Shown piece by piece: positions 25,004-33,969 of a stretch of 64,000 nucleotides of DNA. Positions within the stretch are counted from its first letter, which is position 1. Every line of letters starts with the position of its first letter. The stretch is from Myxococcota bacterium. GTDB lineage: Bacteria > Myxococcota_A > UBA9160 > SMWR01. Under the pieces are notes generated by a model, which saw only the letters and a program-made list of their open reading frames with translations, did no database searches and was not told the origin of the DNA. The DNA is taken from positions 151,826 through 215,825 of the forward strand of contig JBCCEW010000004.1 in NCBI GenBank assembly GCA_039030075.1, read 5' to 3'. The translations under genes were made by a program, and so were the position numbers.

Positions 25004-27382
25004 ATGATGGGGGAGCGCTACGCGGCGTCGCTGCGTGGCTATCGGTCCGAATTGATCTCCGACGCCGCCCCGGGCCGCGCCGCGGCAGGGGGAGCGGGAG
25101 CCTCCGCTTCGCGCGCCGAGGACGACGCGCAAGCGACGAGCGGTGCGCTTTCGGTGATCCGGCTGGCGCTGGGCGAAGGCGAGGGCGAACTCGCCTGGTC
25201 GCAACAGGGTTGTGTACGCCTGCGCCTCGGCGCGGCTGCGCTGCCGCGCCGGCCCGAGCAGTTCGTCGACCGAGCGGCCTGGCCCGCACTGCGTCCCAAT
25301 CTTCGCGAAGCACCGACGGGCGGCTTTGCGCTCACCTCTCCCCAGCTGCGATCGCGCGTCGAAGTCGAGGCGAAGCCGTTCCGACTGCGGTTGCTGGATC
25401 GCCACGGCGACACCCTGCTCTCGCTCGGAGACTTGCGCTGGGAACAGGGAGCGACCCAACTCGCGATCGACCTCGGTCCGGGCGACGCGGTATACGGGCT
25501 GGCCGACGCCGGCGCCAAGGGCAACCTCCGAGGGACCCGGGTCGAGACCGGCGGGACGCGCGGCGCCGGGTCGACTCCGCGCTTCTCCACGCCCTTCGTC
25601 TGGATCCTGCGCGGCGAGCCCCATCGCGGGAACGCCTGCGGGCTCCTGGTCGACGGGTTCGCACCGTGTCGCTTCGACATCGGGAGCGAGCGCCCGGACA
25701 TCCTCGAGCTACACGCCTCCGCGGGCCTGGACCTCTTGCTGCTGCCCGGCCCGACCCCCGCCGACGTCCTCACCCAGCTCGCCGACCGGGTCGGACACTG
25801 CCCCCTGCCTCCGCGCTGGGCCCTCGGCCCCCAGCTCGTGTGCGGGCCCAAGGAAGCCCGGGCGGTGAGCCGGCACTCGCCGGAGATCCCGCCGACCGGG
25901 ATCCACATCCGGCTGGGCGAGAAGCCGCGCTGGTCGAGACGCGAATGGCCCCGCGCCGAAGAGATCGCCGCGCAGCTGTCGCGCCGGGGCATCCACGCGG
26001 TCGCCGAGCTGCCCTCGACCCTGTCCGTCGACCCGATGGACCCGCGCTATCGGGAAGGCCTGGCCGAGAACGCCTTCGCCCTGGCCGACGACGGCGCGCC
26101 CTTCGTCGGTGGCTCGCGACAGCGCCGCGCGGTCGCGCCCGACCTCAACCGCTCCGATGTCCAGCAGTGGTGGACCCGGCATCACCGCCGACTCCTCACC
26201 GCCGGCGTCGACGGCCTGTGGACCGAAGCCGCCCTCGACGACTGGCAAGCGCAGGGCGTGCCGCGCTTCGCCGATCCGACCCAGCCCGATGTGCGCATCG
26301 CGGGCGATGCCCTGCCCGACCTCGTCGGGCATCAGCAGGTGCGTGCCGCGCGCTGGGTCGTGGAGAGTGAGCGCCCCGAACAGCGCGGCTTCACGCTGAC
26401 GAGCCGCGGTGGCGTCGGTGCCCAGCGCTTGGCCGGTGCCCTGCTCCCGGTCGGACCGGCGTCGTGGTCGACCCTGGAGCGCGTCGTTCCCCAGCTCCTC
26501 GGACTCTCGATGTCGGGACTGGCGCTCTGTGGCGCCGAGATCGGCGGCGCGAGCGGACGCTGTGGTCCCGAACTCTACGCGCGTTGGGTGCAGCTCGGAG
26601 CCCTGCAGCCCCTGGCCCGGACGCGGCTGGGCGCGGAGCCGCGCGGGTCGGGAACCGCGCGACTGCAACAGATCGTGCGCGGTGCCTGGGGGCTGCGCCA
26701 GCGACTGCTGCCCTACCTCGAAGCCTGCGTTCGCGAGGCCTGCGAGAGCGGTACGCCGGTCTGGCGATCAATGGCCTACGCCTTCCCCGCCGAAGAAAGC
26801 GTGCGCGACGTCGACGACCAGTTCCTGCTAGGTCCGTCGCTCCTGATCGCGCCGGTCGTGACAGCCGGTGCGCGTTGGCGCGAAGTCGTGCTTCCGCCGG
26901 GCACCTGGTTCGACGGTCATGACGACGCGATGTACCGGGGACCGCGGCGTGTGCGCATCGCGGCGCCGCTCGATCGGATTCCGTTCTTCGTGCGCGCGGG
27001 CAGCGTGCTGCCCACCTGGAACGAACATCGCGGCGCGCGCCTCGAGGTCTTCCCGGGTGCGGATTCCGCCTTCGATTGGGTCGAGGACGACGGGCTGCAT
27101 CTCGACGCCGCGTCCCGCTCGGTCGTCCCGATTCACCTGTTCGCGAACGTGGGCGGCCGGCTGCGCCTCGACCTCGGCAGTCGGAGTGGAAAGCCCCAGA
27201 CACCGCGGACGCTCCAGGTGCGCTTCCGGGGCTGCCCCTGCGCCGACGAAGTCCAGCTCGACGGCGAACCCCTGCGCGAGACCGAGAGCGTTCCCGGTTG
27301 GCTGAGCAAGGGCGGACGACTGCTGGTGTCGTTGCGCGATGAGGGCCGCGGCGCCGGCCTCGAGATCGCACCGGCGCCGTGA
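25004..27382 (+). CDS. Glycoside hydrolase family 31 homologue with altered catalytic motifs
   Basis: 792 aa from the ATG at 25004 (a second ATG follows at once). The overall GH31 order is present: N-terminal sandwich with DAVYGLADAGAKG, (beta/alpha)8 barrel, and late motifs LGLSMSGLALCGAEIGGASG, ELYARWVQLGALQPLAR and FLLGPSLLIAPVV. The usual nucleophile segment (WNDMNE-type) reads GLWTEAALDD near 404-413, with Glu where the Asp should be. The acid/base segment (WTGDN-type) reads LLPVGPASW near 480-488, without the Asp. It may therefore be an inactive or divergent alpha-glucosidase-fold protein. No signal peptide is seen. Confidence 0.8.
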   Translation: MMGERYAASLRGYRSELISDAAPGRAAAGGAGASASRAEDDAQATSGALSVIRLALGEGEGELAWSQQGCVRLRLGAAALPRRPEQFVDRAAWPALRPNLREAPTGGFALTSPQLRSRVEVEAKPFRLRLLDRHGDTLLSLGDLRWEQGATQLAIDLGPGDAVYGLADAGAKGNLRGTRVETGGTRGAGSTPRFSTPFVWILRGEPHRGNACGLLVDGFAPCRFDIGSERPDILELHASAGLDLLLLPGPTPADVLTQLADRVGHCPLPPRWALGPQLVCGPKEARAVSRHSPEIPPTGIHIRLGEKPRWSRREWPRAEEIAAQLSRRGIHAVAELPSTLSVDPMDPRYREGLAENAFALADDGAPFVGGSRQRRAVAPDLNRSDVQQWWTRHHRRLLTAGVDGLWTEAALDDWQAQGVPRFADPTQPDVRIAGDALPDLVGHQQVRAARWVVESERPEQRGFTLTSRGGVGAQRLAGALLPVGPASWSTLERVVPQLLGLSMSGLALCGAEIGGASGRCGPELYARWVQLGALQPLARTRLGAEPRGSGTARLQQIVRGAWGLRQRLLPYLEACVREACESGTPVWRSMAYAFPAEESVRDVDDQFLLGPSLLIAPVVTAGARWREVVLPPGTWFDGHDDAMYRGPRRVRIAAPLDRIPFFVRAGSVLPTWNEHRGARLEVFPGADSAFDWVEDDGLHLDAASRSVVPIHLFANVGGRLRLDLGSRSGKPQTPRTLQVRFRGCPCADEVQLDGEPLRETESVPGWLSKGGRLLVSLRDEGRGAGLEIAPAP

Positions 27383-27579
27383 CCACTTCGGATGCGGAGC
27401 GCGTCGGCCTCTGCGCCGCGTGCGCCCACGCCATCCGCCAACGCAGCGCGAAGGGCCAGGCGTTCTGGCGCTGCCGCCAGAGCGACGTGGACCCACGCCT
27501 GCTCCGCTATCCACCGCTGCCGGTGCTGGCCTGCCGGGCGCATCGTCCCGGCACGCCCGAGGAGCGCGGCGAGCGCTAG
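27379..27579 (+). CDS. Small four-cysteine zinc-ribbon-like protein
   Basis: 66 aa from a GTG that overlaps the GH31 stop (GTGA), so translation is probably coupled. It contains CAAC near residue 12, then C at 32 (FWRCRQS) and a final ACRAH, a spacing that suggests a small zinc-binding knuckle. The segment DPRLLRYPPLPVL is a recurring motif in short hypothetical proteins of high-GC proteobacteria. No function is known. It ends tail-to-tail with the NUDIX gene, sharing four bases. Confidence 0.65.
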   Translation: MTTSDAERVGLCAACAHAIRQRSAKGQAFWRCRQSDVDPRLLRYPPLPVLACRAHRPGTPEERGER

Positions 27580-28211
27580 CGCTCTCTTTCGAGCTCGCGC
27601 GAGTAGGCGCGCATCTGCTCGGTCCAGCGATCGGGGAGCGGCGAGGCGATCGCGTGGAAGAATGACTCGAGAAAGCTGTACGTCAGCCCCCAGACCACGT
27701 GTCGATCGGGCTCCCCGACCAGGATCCCGGGAAACTCGAGCTCGCCATGGGTGGCGTACTGCACGTGGCGCGCCGGATCGAGCAGGCCGTGCACCGGGAA
27801 CCAGAAGGCTTCCTGCACTTCGTGGTTGATCTGGAGTCGCCCGGGCTGCTCGACGTGAAAGACGTAGGCCGAGATCACGAGGGCCGGGTGCCGCACCGGG
27901 TTGCCCTGCTTGTCGTCGAGTCGGCCGAGCAGCTCGGCCCCGTCGAGGCGCAGCCCCACCTCTTCGTGGGTCTCGCGCATGGCGGCGCCCTGCCCGCCCG
28001 GGTCCGACGCCTCGACGCCACCGCCGGGAAACGCCATGTGGCCCGACCACGGGTCGCCTTCGTGTCGCGCCCGCTCGATGAACAGCACTTCGGCGCCCGC
28101 CTCGCCCTCGGTCAGGACCATCGCCACGGCGGCGTGTCGGACCTGGTCGACCGACAGGACGGTCGGCTCGTGGTCCACCAGGGAGGTCCGGATCGCGTCT
28201 ACGGCGAGCAC
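27576..28211 (-). CDS. NUDIX hydrolase, CoA-pyrophosphatase-like
   Basis: 211 aa from a GTG start. The NUDIX box reads GGGVEASDPGGQGAAMRETHEEVGL in part, with the REx2EExG core intact and metal-binding glutamates present. The preceding FIERARHEGDPWSGHMAFPGG resembles the NudL/CoA-diphosphatase type, which cleaves CoA to 4'-phosphopantetheine and 3',5'-ADP, but the UPF0035 signature is not fully matched, so the substrate may differ. It is expected to be cytoplasmic. It is divergent from the DUF6178 gene 82 bases away. Confidence 0.82.
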   Translation of the reverse strand: MLAVDAIRTSLVDHEPTVLSVDQVRHAAVAMVLTEGEAGAEVLFIERARHEGDPWSGHMAFPGGGVEASDPGGQGAAMRETHEEVGLRLDGAELLGRLDDKQGNPVRHPALVISAYVFHVEQPGRLQINHEVQEAFWFPVHGLLDPARHVQYATHGELEFPGILVGEPDRHVVWGLTYSFLESFFHAIASPLPDRWTEQMRAYSRELERER

Positions 28212-28293
28212 GCGGGGAGCATAGCCGCAGCCGCGCGGGCCCGGGGGCGGGGCCGGGAGCGGGAATCCGCCGCGTTGCTACGCTGCGCGAGCG

Positions 28294-29433
28294 ATGGATC
28301 CGGTCGCGGTTACGCACCAGGCATCTCGCCAGCTGCTGCAACTCGCGCGACGCGACAAAGCGGCCGCCGAAGAGGCGCTCGCGAAGCTGCCGCTCGAAGC
28401 TCAGCTCGCGCTCGTCTGCGAAGCGCCTCTGGCGGATCGCGCCCTGCTGCTCGGCATGGTCGCGGAGCCCGAGAAGCTCGTCCCGGCGCTGCCGCCGGCG
28501 GAGCTCTGCTTCACGGTGAAGGCCATCGGGCTCGCCGACGCGGGCTGGCTGCTGGAGCACGCAACACCGGATCAGACCGTGGCCGCCGTCGACCTCGACG
28601 CCTGGAACGGCACCGAGCTGGACGTCGCCTCGGTCGACGGCTGGCTCGGGGCGATCGCGCGGATCCCCACGGCCGTGGCCTTGCGCAACCTCGAGTCCCT
28701 CGACGCCGAGGTGCTGCACCTGACGCTCGCGCACCGCATCGGCGTCGTACAGAAGCCCGACGACGCCGAGGGATGGTCGCCGCCCGAGGGTGCTCAGACC
28801 CTCGAAGGCGCCTTCCACTACTGGGCCCGCCACGACGACGACGACCTCGCCGACGTCACGACACTCCTGCGGACGCTCTTCGAAGGCGCCTACTGGAGCT
28901 ACTTCCGTTTGATGCAGAGCCTGCTCTGGGAACTCAAGTCCGACACCGAGGAATGGGCGCTGCGCTGGCGGACGGGCCGGCTCGAAGACCTGGGCTTCCC
29001 GAGCTGGGACGACGCCATGCGGATCTACCGCTTCCTGCCGCCGGCCCAGCGCAATGACCTGCCCCCGATCGCCGAACCCTTCGACGTGGAGGCCTGGCGG
29101 CTGCCGGTGTGGCTGCCTCAGCTGCCGCGCGTCGGTGGCGTCGGCGATCGCCTCTTCGAAGCCCTGGCGAGCCTCGAAGACGACGAGCGTCGCGGCGCCT
29201 TCTTCGCGTTCGTGGCGCTCGCGAACCGCGTGGCCGTCGCCGACCGCCTCTCGCTCGGCGACGCCGAGTCGACCCCTCAGGCGATTGCCAAGGCCGCGCG
29301 CTTCGCGGCCGAGGGGCTCGCCCATCTGGCCAACGAACACGGACTCTCCGACGGGGAAGTGCTGCGCCGCGTGACGCTCGAGCGCCTGTTCCGGGTCGGT
29401 GCCAATCTCGACCCGGAGGTCGCGCGTCCTTGA
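28294..29433 (+). CDS. DUF6178-family protein
   Basis: 379 aa, all-helical in appearance, without signal peptide or membrane segment. The stretch ELCFTVKAIGLADAGWLLEHA near residue 70, RIGVVQKPDD near 150, YWSYFRLMQSLLWELKSDTEEWALRWR near 205 and GRLEDLGFPSWDDAMRIY near 230 match DUF6178, a family typical of deltaproteobacterial lineages with no known function. Its TGA overlaps the TTG start of the CocE-like hydrolase, so the two are translationally coupled. Confidence 0.75.
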   Translation: MDPVAVTHQASRQLLQLARRDKAAAEEALAKLPLEAQLALVCEAPLADRALLLGMVAEPEKLVPALPPAELCFTVKAIGLADAGWLLEHATPDQTVAAVDLDAWNGTELDVASVDGWLGAIARIPTAVALRNLESLDAEVLHLTLAHRIGVVQKPDDAEGWSPPEGAQTLEGAFHYWARHDDDDLADVTTLLRTLFEGAYWSYFRLMQSLLWELKSDTEEWALRWRTGRLEDLGFPSWDDAMRIYRFLPPAQRNDLPPIAEPFDVEAWRLPVWLPQLPRVGGVGDRLFEALASLEDDERRGAFFAFVALANRVAVADRLSLGDAESTPQAIAKAARFAAEGLAHLANEHGLSDGEVLRRVTLERLFRVGANLDPEVARP

Positions 29434-31037
29434 AACTCGCCGAACGCATCGTGCGCCGCTGGAAGGGACTGCCCCCGGCGCGCTGCGAGGTAGAGGCGAG
29501 CCGCGTCTGGGTTCCGGCGACCGATGGCGCCCGACTCGCCACCGAGATCCTGCGCCCGAAAGGCAGCCCCGCGCGCGGGGTGGTGCTGGTGCGCAGCGAG
29601 CGCGTCGGTGCCCATCCAGTCGCGACCCTCGCGCGCTGGCTCGCCGAAGACGGCCGCACGGTCGTGCTTCAGCAGTGTCGCGGTCGCGGCGACTCGGAGG
29701 GAAAGTTCCGGCCCTTCCTAGACGAAGCCGACGATGCGCTCGCCACCCTCGCGTGGCTCGACGGAGAGGCGAGCCTCGCCGGACCTCCCGTGCTCTTCGG
29801 CCTGGGCTACTCGGCCTGGACCGCCTGGTCCGCGAGTGCCGCGGCCACCGAGCGCGGCACGCCGATCGCGGGGATCGCCGCCGGCTTCGGAGCCCGCGAT
29901 CCCTACGCCTGGCTCTACCCCGGCGGCGTCCTGCAACAGGAAGCCGCGCTCGCGCTCGCCGCGCGACTCGACGGCCGCAACGGACACGAACCCGATGCCC
30001 TCGACTGGGAACGCGCCGCCCGCGCATTCGACACGGCCTGCGACCGGGTCGCGCTGCGCGAGCTCGAGGCCTACCGCGAGTGGATCGACCACCCACGACC
30101 CGACGACTACTGGCGCGCGCGCACCCCCGCCGCGCCGGCGGCGACGATCCCGCGCCTCTACGTCTCGGGCTGGTTCGACCCGAGCCTTCCAGCGCTGCTC
30201 GCAGAGCCGTCCCCGGGCAAGGGAGAGGAGGTGCGGGTCTGCCTCGGCCCCTGGGGCCCGACCGCACTGGCCCGCCGCGATCGCGAGGGGAAGACGGATC
30301 CCCTCGGTGTGGTGGGCGAGAGCCTGCTCGCGTTCGTCGCGCGGGTCGTCGGTGCTGCAGAGACGCGACCCGCTCCGGCGCGCGTCTTCGTGGTCGGCGA
30401 GGGCTGGCGCGAGTTCGCGGATTGGCCGCCGGCGGCTGCCGAGACGCGCACGCTCCGTTTCGGTGCCTCCGACCCGGGAGAAGCGGGCGATGCGGGCGAT
30501 GCGGGCGATGGGGTGTTGCAGACGGAGCCGGCGGCGGAATCGACGCACTTCGACTTCGTGCACGATCCCGCGGCGCCACCGCCCGCCTGCGGAGGCGTCT
30601 CGTATTCCCAGCCGTGCGGTCCGGCGAGCCTCGATCGCGTCGGGGAGCGCGGCGACGTGCTCACCTTCACCGGCCCGCCGCTCACCGAGCCGTGGGTGCT
30701 GGTCGGACCGGTCGAGGCCACGCTCTTCGTCGAGGCGCGAGATCCCGAAGCGCCGTGGTGCGTGCGTCTCGCCGCCGTCGACGCGAACGGGGAGAGCCGT
30801 TGGTTGGCCGAGGGAGTGGGACTCGAAGGCGACGAGGGACGCGTCGAGGTTTCGCTGGGTGCCGTCGGTGTGCGCGTCGCTTCGGGCGAACGGCTGCGCG
30901 TGTTGATCAGCGGTGCCTCGGTCGGGCGCTACGCGCGCGCGGAACGCCGCACGCCCGAGCCGCGCGCGCTGCACGTCGGCGCGACCGAGGCGTCGAGTCT
31001 GCGCGTACCCGTATTGGGCACGATCGGGCGCGGCTGA
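29430..31037 (+). CDS. CocE/NonD-family (X-Pro dipeptidyl-peptidase-like) hydrolase
   Basis: 535 aa from a TTG overlapping the upstream stop, with GGAG about ten bases before. The S15-type hydrolase domain has VWVPATDGARLATEI near 25, QQCRGRGDSEG near 75 and the nucleophile elbow FGLGYSAWTAW near 120 (Ser). The C-terminal X-Pro beta-sandwich is visible from about 350 (SYSQPCGPASLDR, VLVGPVEATLFVEARDPEAPW). Family members hydrolyse esters, amides or prolyl peptides. There is no signal peptide. A loop GEAGDAGDAGD near residue 352 is encoded by a 9-bp tandem repeat (30483-30509). Confidence 0.85.
   Translation: MKLAERIVRRWKGLPPARCEVEASRVWVPATDGARLATEILRPKGSPARGVVLVRSERVGAHPVATLARWLAEDGRTVVLQQCRGRGDSEGKFRPFLDEADDALATLAWLDGEASLAGPPVLFGLGYSAWTAWSASAAATERGTPIAGIAAGFGARDPYAWLYPGGVLQQEAALALAARLDGRNGHEPDALDWERAARAFDTACDRVALRELEAYREWIDHPRPDDYWRARTPAAPAATIPRLYVSGWFDPSLPALLAEPSPGKGEEVRVCLGPWGPTALARRDREGKTDPLGVVGESLLAFVARVVGAAETRPAPARVFVVGEGWREFADWPPAAAETRTLRFGASDPGEAGDAGDAGDGVLQTEPAAESTHFDFVHDPAAPPPACGGVSYSQPCGPASLDRVGERGDVLTFTGPPLTEPWVLVGPVEATLFVEARDPEAPWCVRLAAVDANGESRWLAEGVGLEGDEGRVEVSLGAVGVRVASGERLRVLISGASVGRYARAERRTPEPRALHVGATEASSLRVPVLGTIGRG
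30483..30509 (+). repeat. Three tandem copies of a 9-bp unit inside the CocE gene
   Basis: Three perfect copies of GCGGGCGAT follow one another and encode AGD repeats in a surface loop. The unit is a multiple of three, so copy-number changes would keep the frame. Confidence 0.9.
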
Positions 31038-31121
31038 ACCCGCCCCCCGTCGAACCGGGCTTCGCGTCGATGGGCCGAGGTGCGTCGACGGGGCGAGATG
31101 CGCCCGGGCTCGGGAACGCAA

Positions 31122-31153
31122 ACGGGCCCGCCGGCAAACGCCAGCGGGCCCGT
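31122..31153 (-). terminator. Hairpin terminator after the histone-fold gene
   Basis: A perfect 10-bp stem, ACGGGCCCGC against GCGGGCCCGT, encloses a 12-base loop. Read on the minus strand it lies 22 bases after the stop of the histone-fold gene and is followed by TTTGCGTT, a weak T-rich run. It could also stop transcription arriving from the convergent CocE gene. Confidence 0.65.
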
Positions 31154-31175
31154 CGATTCGAACGTGAAGCGTCGC

Positions 31176-31385
31176 CTAGAGGTCGACGGCCTTCAGCGTC
31201 TTGCGCTTGTTGCCGACGGCACGCGCCTCGGCCTCAGCGATCAGGCCGCGCACGGCCTTGTCGAGGGCACCGTAGAACTCGCCGCCCACGTTGCACTTCT
31301 TGACGGCCGCCTTCGTGCGGGCCTTGGAGATGATGAGCTCCGCCGGTGCGGACTTGCGACTGGTCTTCTTCTTGCGAGCTGCCAT
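31176..31385 (-). CDS. Bacterial histone-fold protein
   Basis: 69 aa from the ATG at 31385 with AAGGAA upstream. A basic tail (MAARKKKTSRKSA) precedes a first helix (ELIISKARTKAAVKK, 16-30), a short turn, a long second helix (EFYGALDKAVRGLIAEAEARA, about 36-56) and the loop NKRKTLKAVDL. The RKT followed by a short hydrophobic end is the hallmark of the second DNA-binding loop in archaeal and Bdellovibrio-type single histones, which compact or coat DNA. The third helix is short, as in the bacterial forms. The gene has its own promoter and terminator, consistent with high expression. Confidence 0.78.
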   Translation of the reverse strand: MAARKKKTSRKSAPAELIISKARTKAAVKKCNVGGEFYGALDKAVRGLIAEAEARAVGNKRKTLKAVDL

Positions 31386-31525
31386 GACGTTTCCTTTTCC
31401 TCTCGTTCTCGGTTTGCGTCGGGTGGGGGAGTGCCTTGCACTGCTCACCCACTCGCTGCGCGCCGGTTGGAACCCCCCGATGGACACGACTGCCTGCCGT
31501 GCATCGCGGCTTGGTCAGCGGCCGG

Positions 31526-31554
31526 AGGATAGGCGGATCCCCCGTCGGTGACAA
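31526..31554 (-). promoter_or_regulatory. Sigma-70-like promoter of the histone-fold gene
   Basis: On the minus strand TTGTCA (-35) and TATCCT (-10) are 17 bases apart, about 140 bases before the ATG, which implies a leader of roughly 130 nt. The consensus match is five and four of six; the sigma-factor preference of this organism is not known. Confidence 0.45.
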
Positions 31555-31672
31555 TCAGAAAACCCTCGAAATCGAGGGGGAGAGGCCGATTCTCGGGCTT
31601 CTCGGATTCCGCGTCGACGATCCGGGCGACGCGCCGCAAAGGCGCGGCGCGGAAGCTAAGCTCGGCCGCGCC

Positions 31673-32494
31673 ATGACTGCGCGTCGCTTCGGTCGCCCCG
31701 AACTCGGCGACGTTCAACTCCACGCCTCCTTCGAAGGTCCCCCGAACGCACCGTGCGTCGTGCTCTTGCACGGGGGTGGCGCGAACCTGCACTGGTGGGA
31801 CGAAATCGCCCCGGCGCTTGCGCGCGAATACCGCGTGGTGCGACTCGACTTTCGCGGACACGGCGACAGTGACTTTCCCGAAACCCGCGAAGTTGGAGCG
31901 TTTCATCGAGATCTCGAGGCGCTGTGCGCCGAGCTCGGAGAACCGCCGATGGCGCTGGTGGGACACTCGATGGGAGGGCACATCGCCCTCGACCACGCGG
32001 CGCGGCACGCCGAGGTCTGGGCGGTCGTCGCCGTCGAGGTGTCCTTCGGTTCGGCGCGCAAGGAGCGCCGACGCACCCAGCTCGCATTGGCCCTGCGGCG
32101 GTCCTACGCGACGCGCGAGGAAGCGGTCGAGCGCTACCGCTTGCTGCCGCGCTCCCCGGGCGTCCCCGAGGAGCGCCGCCGGCGCCTGGCCGAGGATTCG
32201 GTGGTCGCCCTGCCCGACGGCCGCTTCGCCTACAAGTTCGACCCCGGCTGGTTCGGGCTGCCGCCGGCCCCCCATGCGGCGCTCTCCGAGGTGGGATGCC
32301 CGACCCTGGTGATCCGGGGCGGCAAGAGCAGCCTGCTCACCGAGGAGGGCGCAGAGCAGGCCGCGGCCGCACTTCCCCGAGGCGACCTGCTGGAGATTCC
32401 CGACGCGGGGCACAACGTGCACCTCGAGTGCCCCGAACGGGTGGCGGACGCCGTCCTCGCCCACCTGCGCCCCCACGCTCCCGAGTCGTCCTGA
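31673..32494 (+). CDS. Alpha/beta hydrolase
   Basis: 273 aa from the ATG at 31673. The fold landmarks are VVLLHGGGANLHWWDE near 29, LDFRGHGDSDFP near 58, the nucleophile elbow VGHSMGGHIALDH near 95 (Ser), the acid region LVIRGGKSSLL near 215 and the terminal DAGHNVHLECPE near 245 (His). It is a paralogue in style of the hydrolase at 17248 but is not closely similar outside the motifs. The substrate is unknown and no signal peptide is visible. It is followed 64 bases later by an amidase on the same strand. Confidence 0.87.
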   Translation: MTARRFGRPELGDVQLHASFEGPPNAPCVVLLHGGGANLHWWDEIAPALAREYRVVRLDFRGHGDSDFPETREVGAFHRDLEALCAELGEPPMALVGHSMGGHIALDHAARHAEVWAVVAVEVSFGSARKERRRTQLALALRRSYATREEAVERYRLLPRSPGVPEERRRRLAEDSVVALPDGRFAYKFDPGWFGLPPAPHAALSEVGCPTLVIRGGKSSLLTEEGAEQAAAALPRGDLLEIPDAGHNVHLECPERVADAVLAHLRPHAPESS

Positions 32495-32558
32495 TAGGCT
32501 GAGCGGCGAGGGGCTGGCCACTTGCGATGCAGCCAGCCCGTCTTCGGGAGGATCGCAG

Positions 32559-33956
32559 GTGGATCTGTTGCGCCGACCGCTCACCGAACAGCTCGACGCT
32601 CTGGCGTCGGGCACGTGTTCGTGTCGTGAACTGATGGAAGCCACGCTGGCGCGCATCGACGCCACCCAGGCGAAGCTGGGTGCGTTCACCTGGGTGGCAG
32701 ATCACGACGAACTGCTCGAAGCGGCGGACGCCGCCGACGCCGCGCGCAGCGGCGGACGCGCACGCCCCCTCGAAGGCATTCCGCTCGGCGTGAAGGATCT
32801 CGAGGACGTCGCAGGCGTCGTCACTTCGATGGGATCGATCCCCTTCCGCGACAACCGCGCCGAACGCGACTCGGTCCAGGTCGAACGCCTGCGCGCGGCC
32901 GGCGCGATCGTCGTCGGCAAGACCAACACCCCCGAGTTCGGCTTTACCGCGATCACGAAGAACCTGCTCTTCGGGGTCACGCACAACCCGTGGAACCTCG
33001 ATCACACCCCCGGCGGTTCCTCGGGCGGCTCCTCCGCCGCGATCGCCGGCGGCGTCGTATCCCTGGCCACCGCCAGCGACGGCGGCGGCTCGGTGCGACT
33101 CCCCGCGTCGATGACGGGCTGCTTCGGCCTGAAGCCGAGCCTAGGTCGCATCCCGCACGAGACGAAGCTCTGGAGCATGGACGACACGGCGGTGTTCGGG
33201 CCGCTCACGCGCAGCGTCGAGGATGCGGCGATCCACCTCGACGAAGTGGTCGGTGCACATCCCTTCGACCCGAACTCGCTGCCCCATCCCGGACTCTCGT
33301 ACCGCGAGATCCTGCCGAACCTGCCTTCGGGTCTGCGCGTCGCCTACTCGGCCGACCTCGGCTCGGCTGCGGTGCAGAGCGACATCGCCACCGTCGTGCG
33401 CGACGCCGCGCGCTTCTTCGAGCGCGGACATCAGTTCCGCGAGATCGATGGCGGTCCGCCGGCGCTCGGAAAGGCGTGGGGGCTCGGGACCTCCTTCGAT
33501 CTGGCGGGCGCAATCGAGCCGCTACTCCCGGAGCGCGAAGACGACTTCGCGCGCGCCTTCTTGGTCGGGATTCGCGCCGCGCGCAAGATGACGCCGACGC
33601 TCTGGGGGGAGATTCGCCAGGAGCGCCAGGCGTTGAACCACTGGTGTGCCGATCTCTTCGATCGCTTCGATCTGCTGGTGACCCCGACGGTCCCCTTCGA
33701 TCCGCCGCCGGCACGCGGCCCGTTCCCGGACAGCGTCGAGGGGCGCAGCGTGCCGCCGGCCGGCGTCGCGAGCTTCACGATCCCCTTCAACCTGTCGTGG
33801 CATCCGGCCGCCACCGTGCGCGCCGGGTTCTCGCGCGCCGGCCTCCCGGTCGGTCTCCAGATCGTCGGCCCGCGTCACCGCGACGACCTGGTCCTGCAGG
33901 CGGCGTACGCCTTCGAGCAGGCCTTCCCCTGGCACGACGACTGGCCCGAGGTCTAG
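32559..33956 (+). CDS. Amidase-signature family hydrolase
   Basis: 465 aa from a GTG eight bases after GGGAGG. The Ser-cisSer-Lys triad is visible: Lys in IPLGVKDLEDVAG near 77, the first Ser in TPGGSSGGSSAA near 153 and the nucleophile Ser in SDGGGSVRLPAS near 175. Amidase-signature enzymes hydrolyse amides, including GatA-bound glutamine, nitrile-derived amides and acyl amides. No gatB/gatC genes are next to it, so this is more likely a stand-alone catabolic amidase. It has no signal peptide. Confidence 0.9.
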   Translation: MDLLRRPLTEQLDALASGTCSCRELMEATLARIDATQAKLGAFTWVADHDELLEAADAADAARSGGRARPLEGIPLGVKDLEDVAGVVTSMGSIPFRDNRAERDSVQVERLRAAGAIVVGKTNTPEFGFTAITKNLLFGVTHNPWNLDHTPGGSSGGSSAAIAGGVVSLATASDGGGSVRLPASMTGCFGLKPSLGRIPHETKLWSMDDTAVFGPLTRSVEDAAIHLDEVVGAHPFDPNSLPHPGLSYREILPNLPSGLRVAYSADLGSAAVQSDIATVVRDAARFFERGHQFREIDGGPPALGKAWGLGTSFDLAGAIEPLLPEREDDFARAFLVGIRAARKMTPTLWGEIRQERQALNHWCADLFDRFDLLVTPTVPFDPPPARGPFPDSVEGRSVPPAGVASFTIPFNLSWHPAATVRAGFSRAGLPVGLQIVGPRHRDDLVLQAAYAFEQAFPWHDDWPEV

Positions 33957-33969
33957 CGGGCATCTCGTG

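Noticed and set aside
27133-30579. Open frame of more than 1100 codons on the minus strand across several genes
   Set aside because: It spans the GH31, NUDIX, DUF6178 and CocE genes in a different frame; high G+C makes stop codons rare and the composition is Arg/Pro-rich with no domain.
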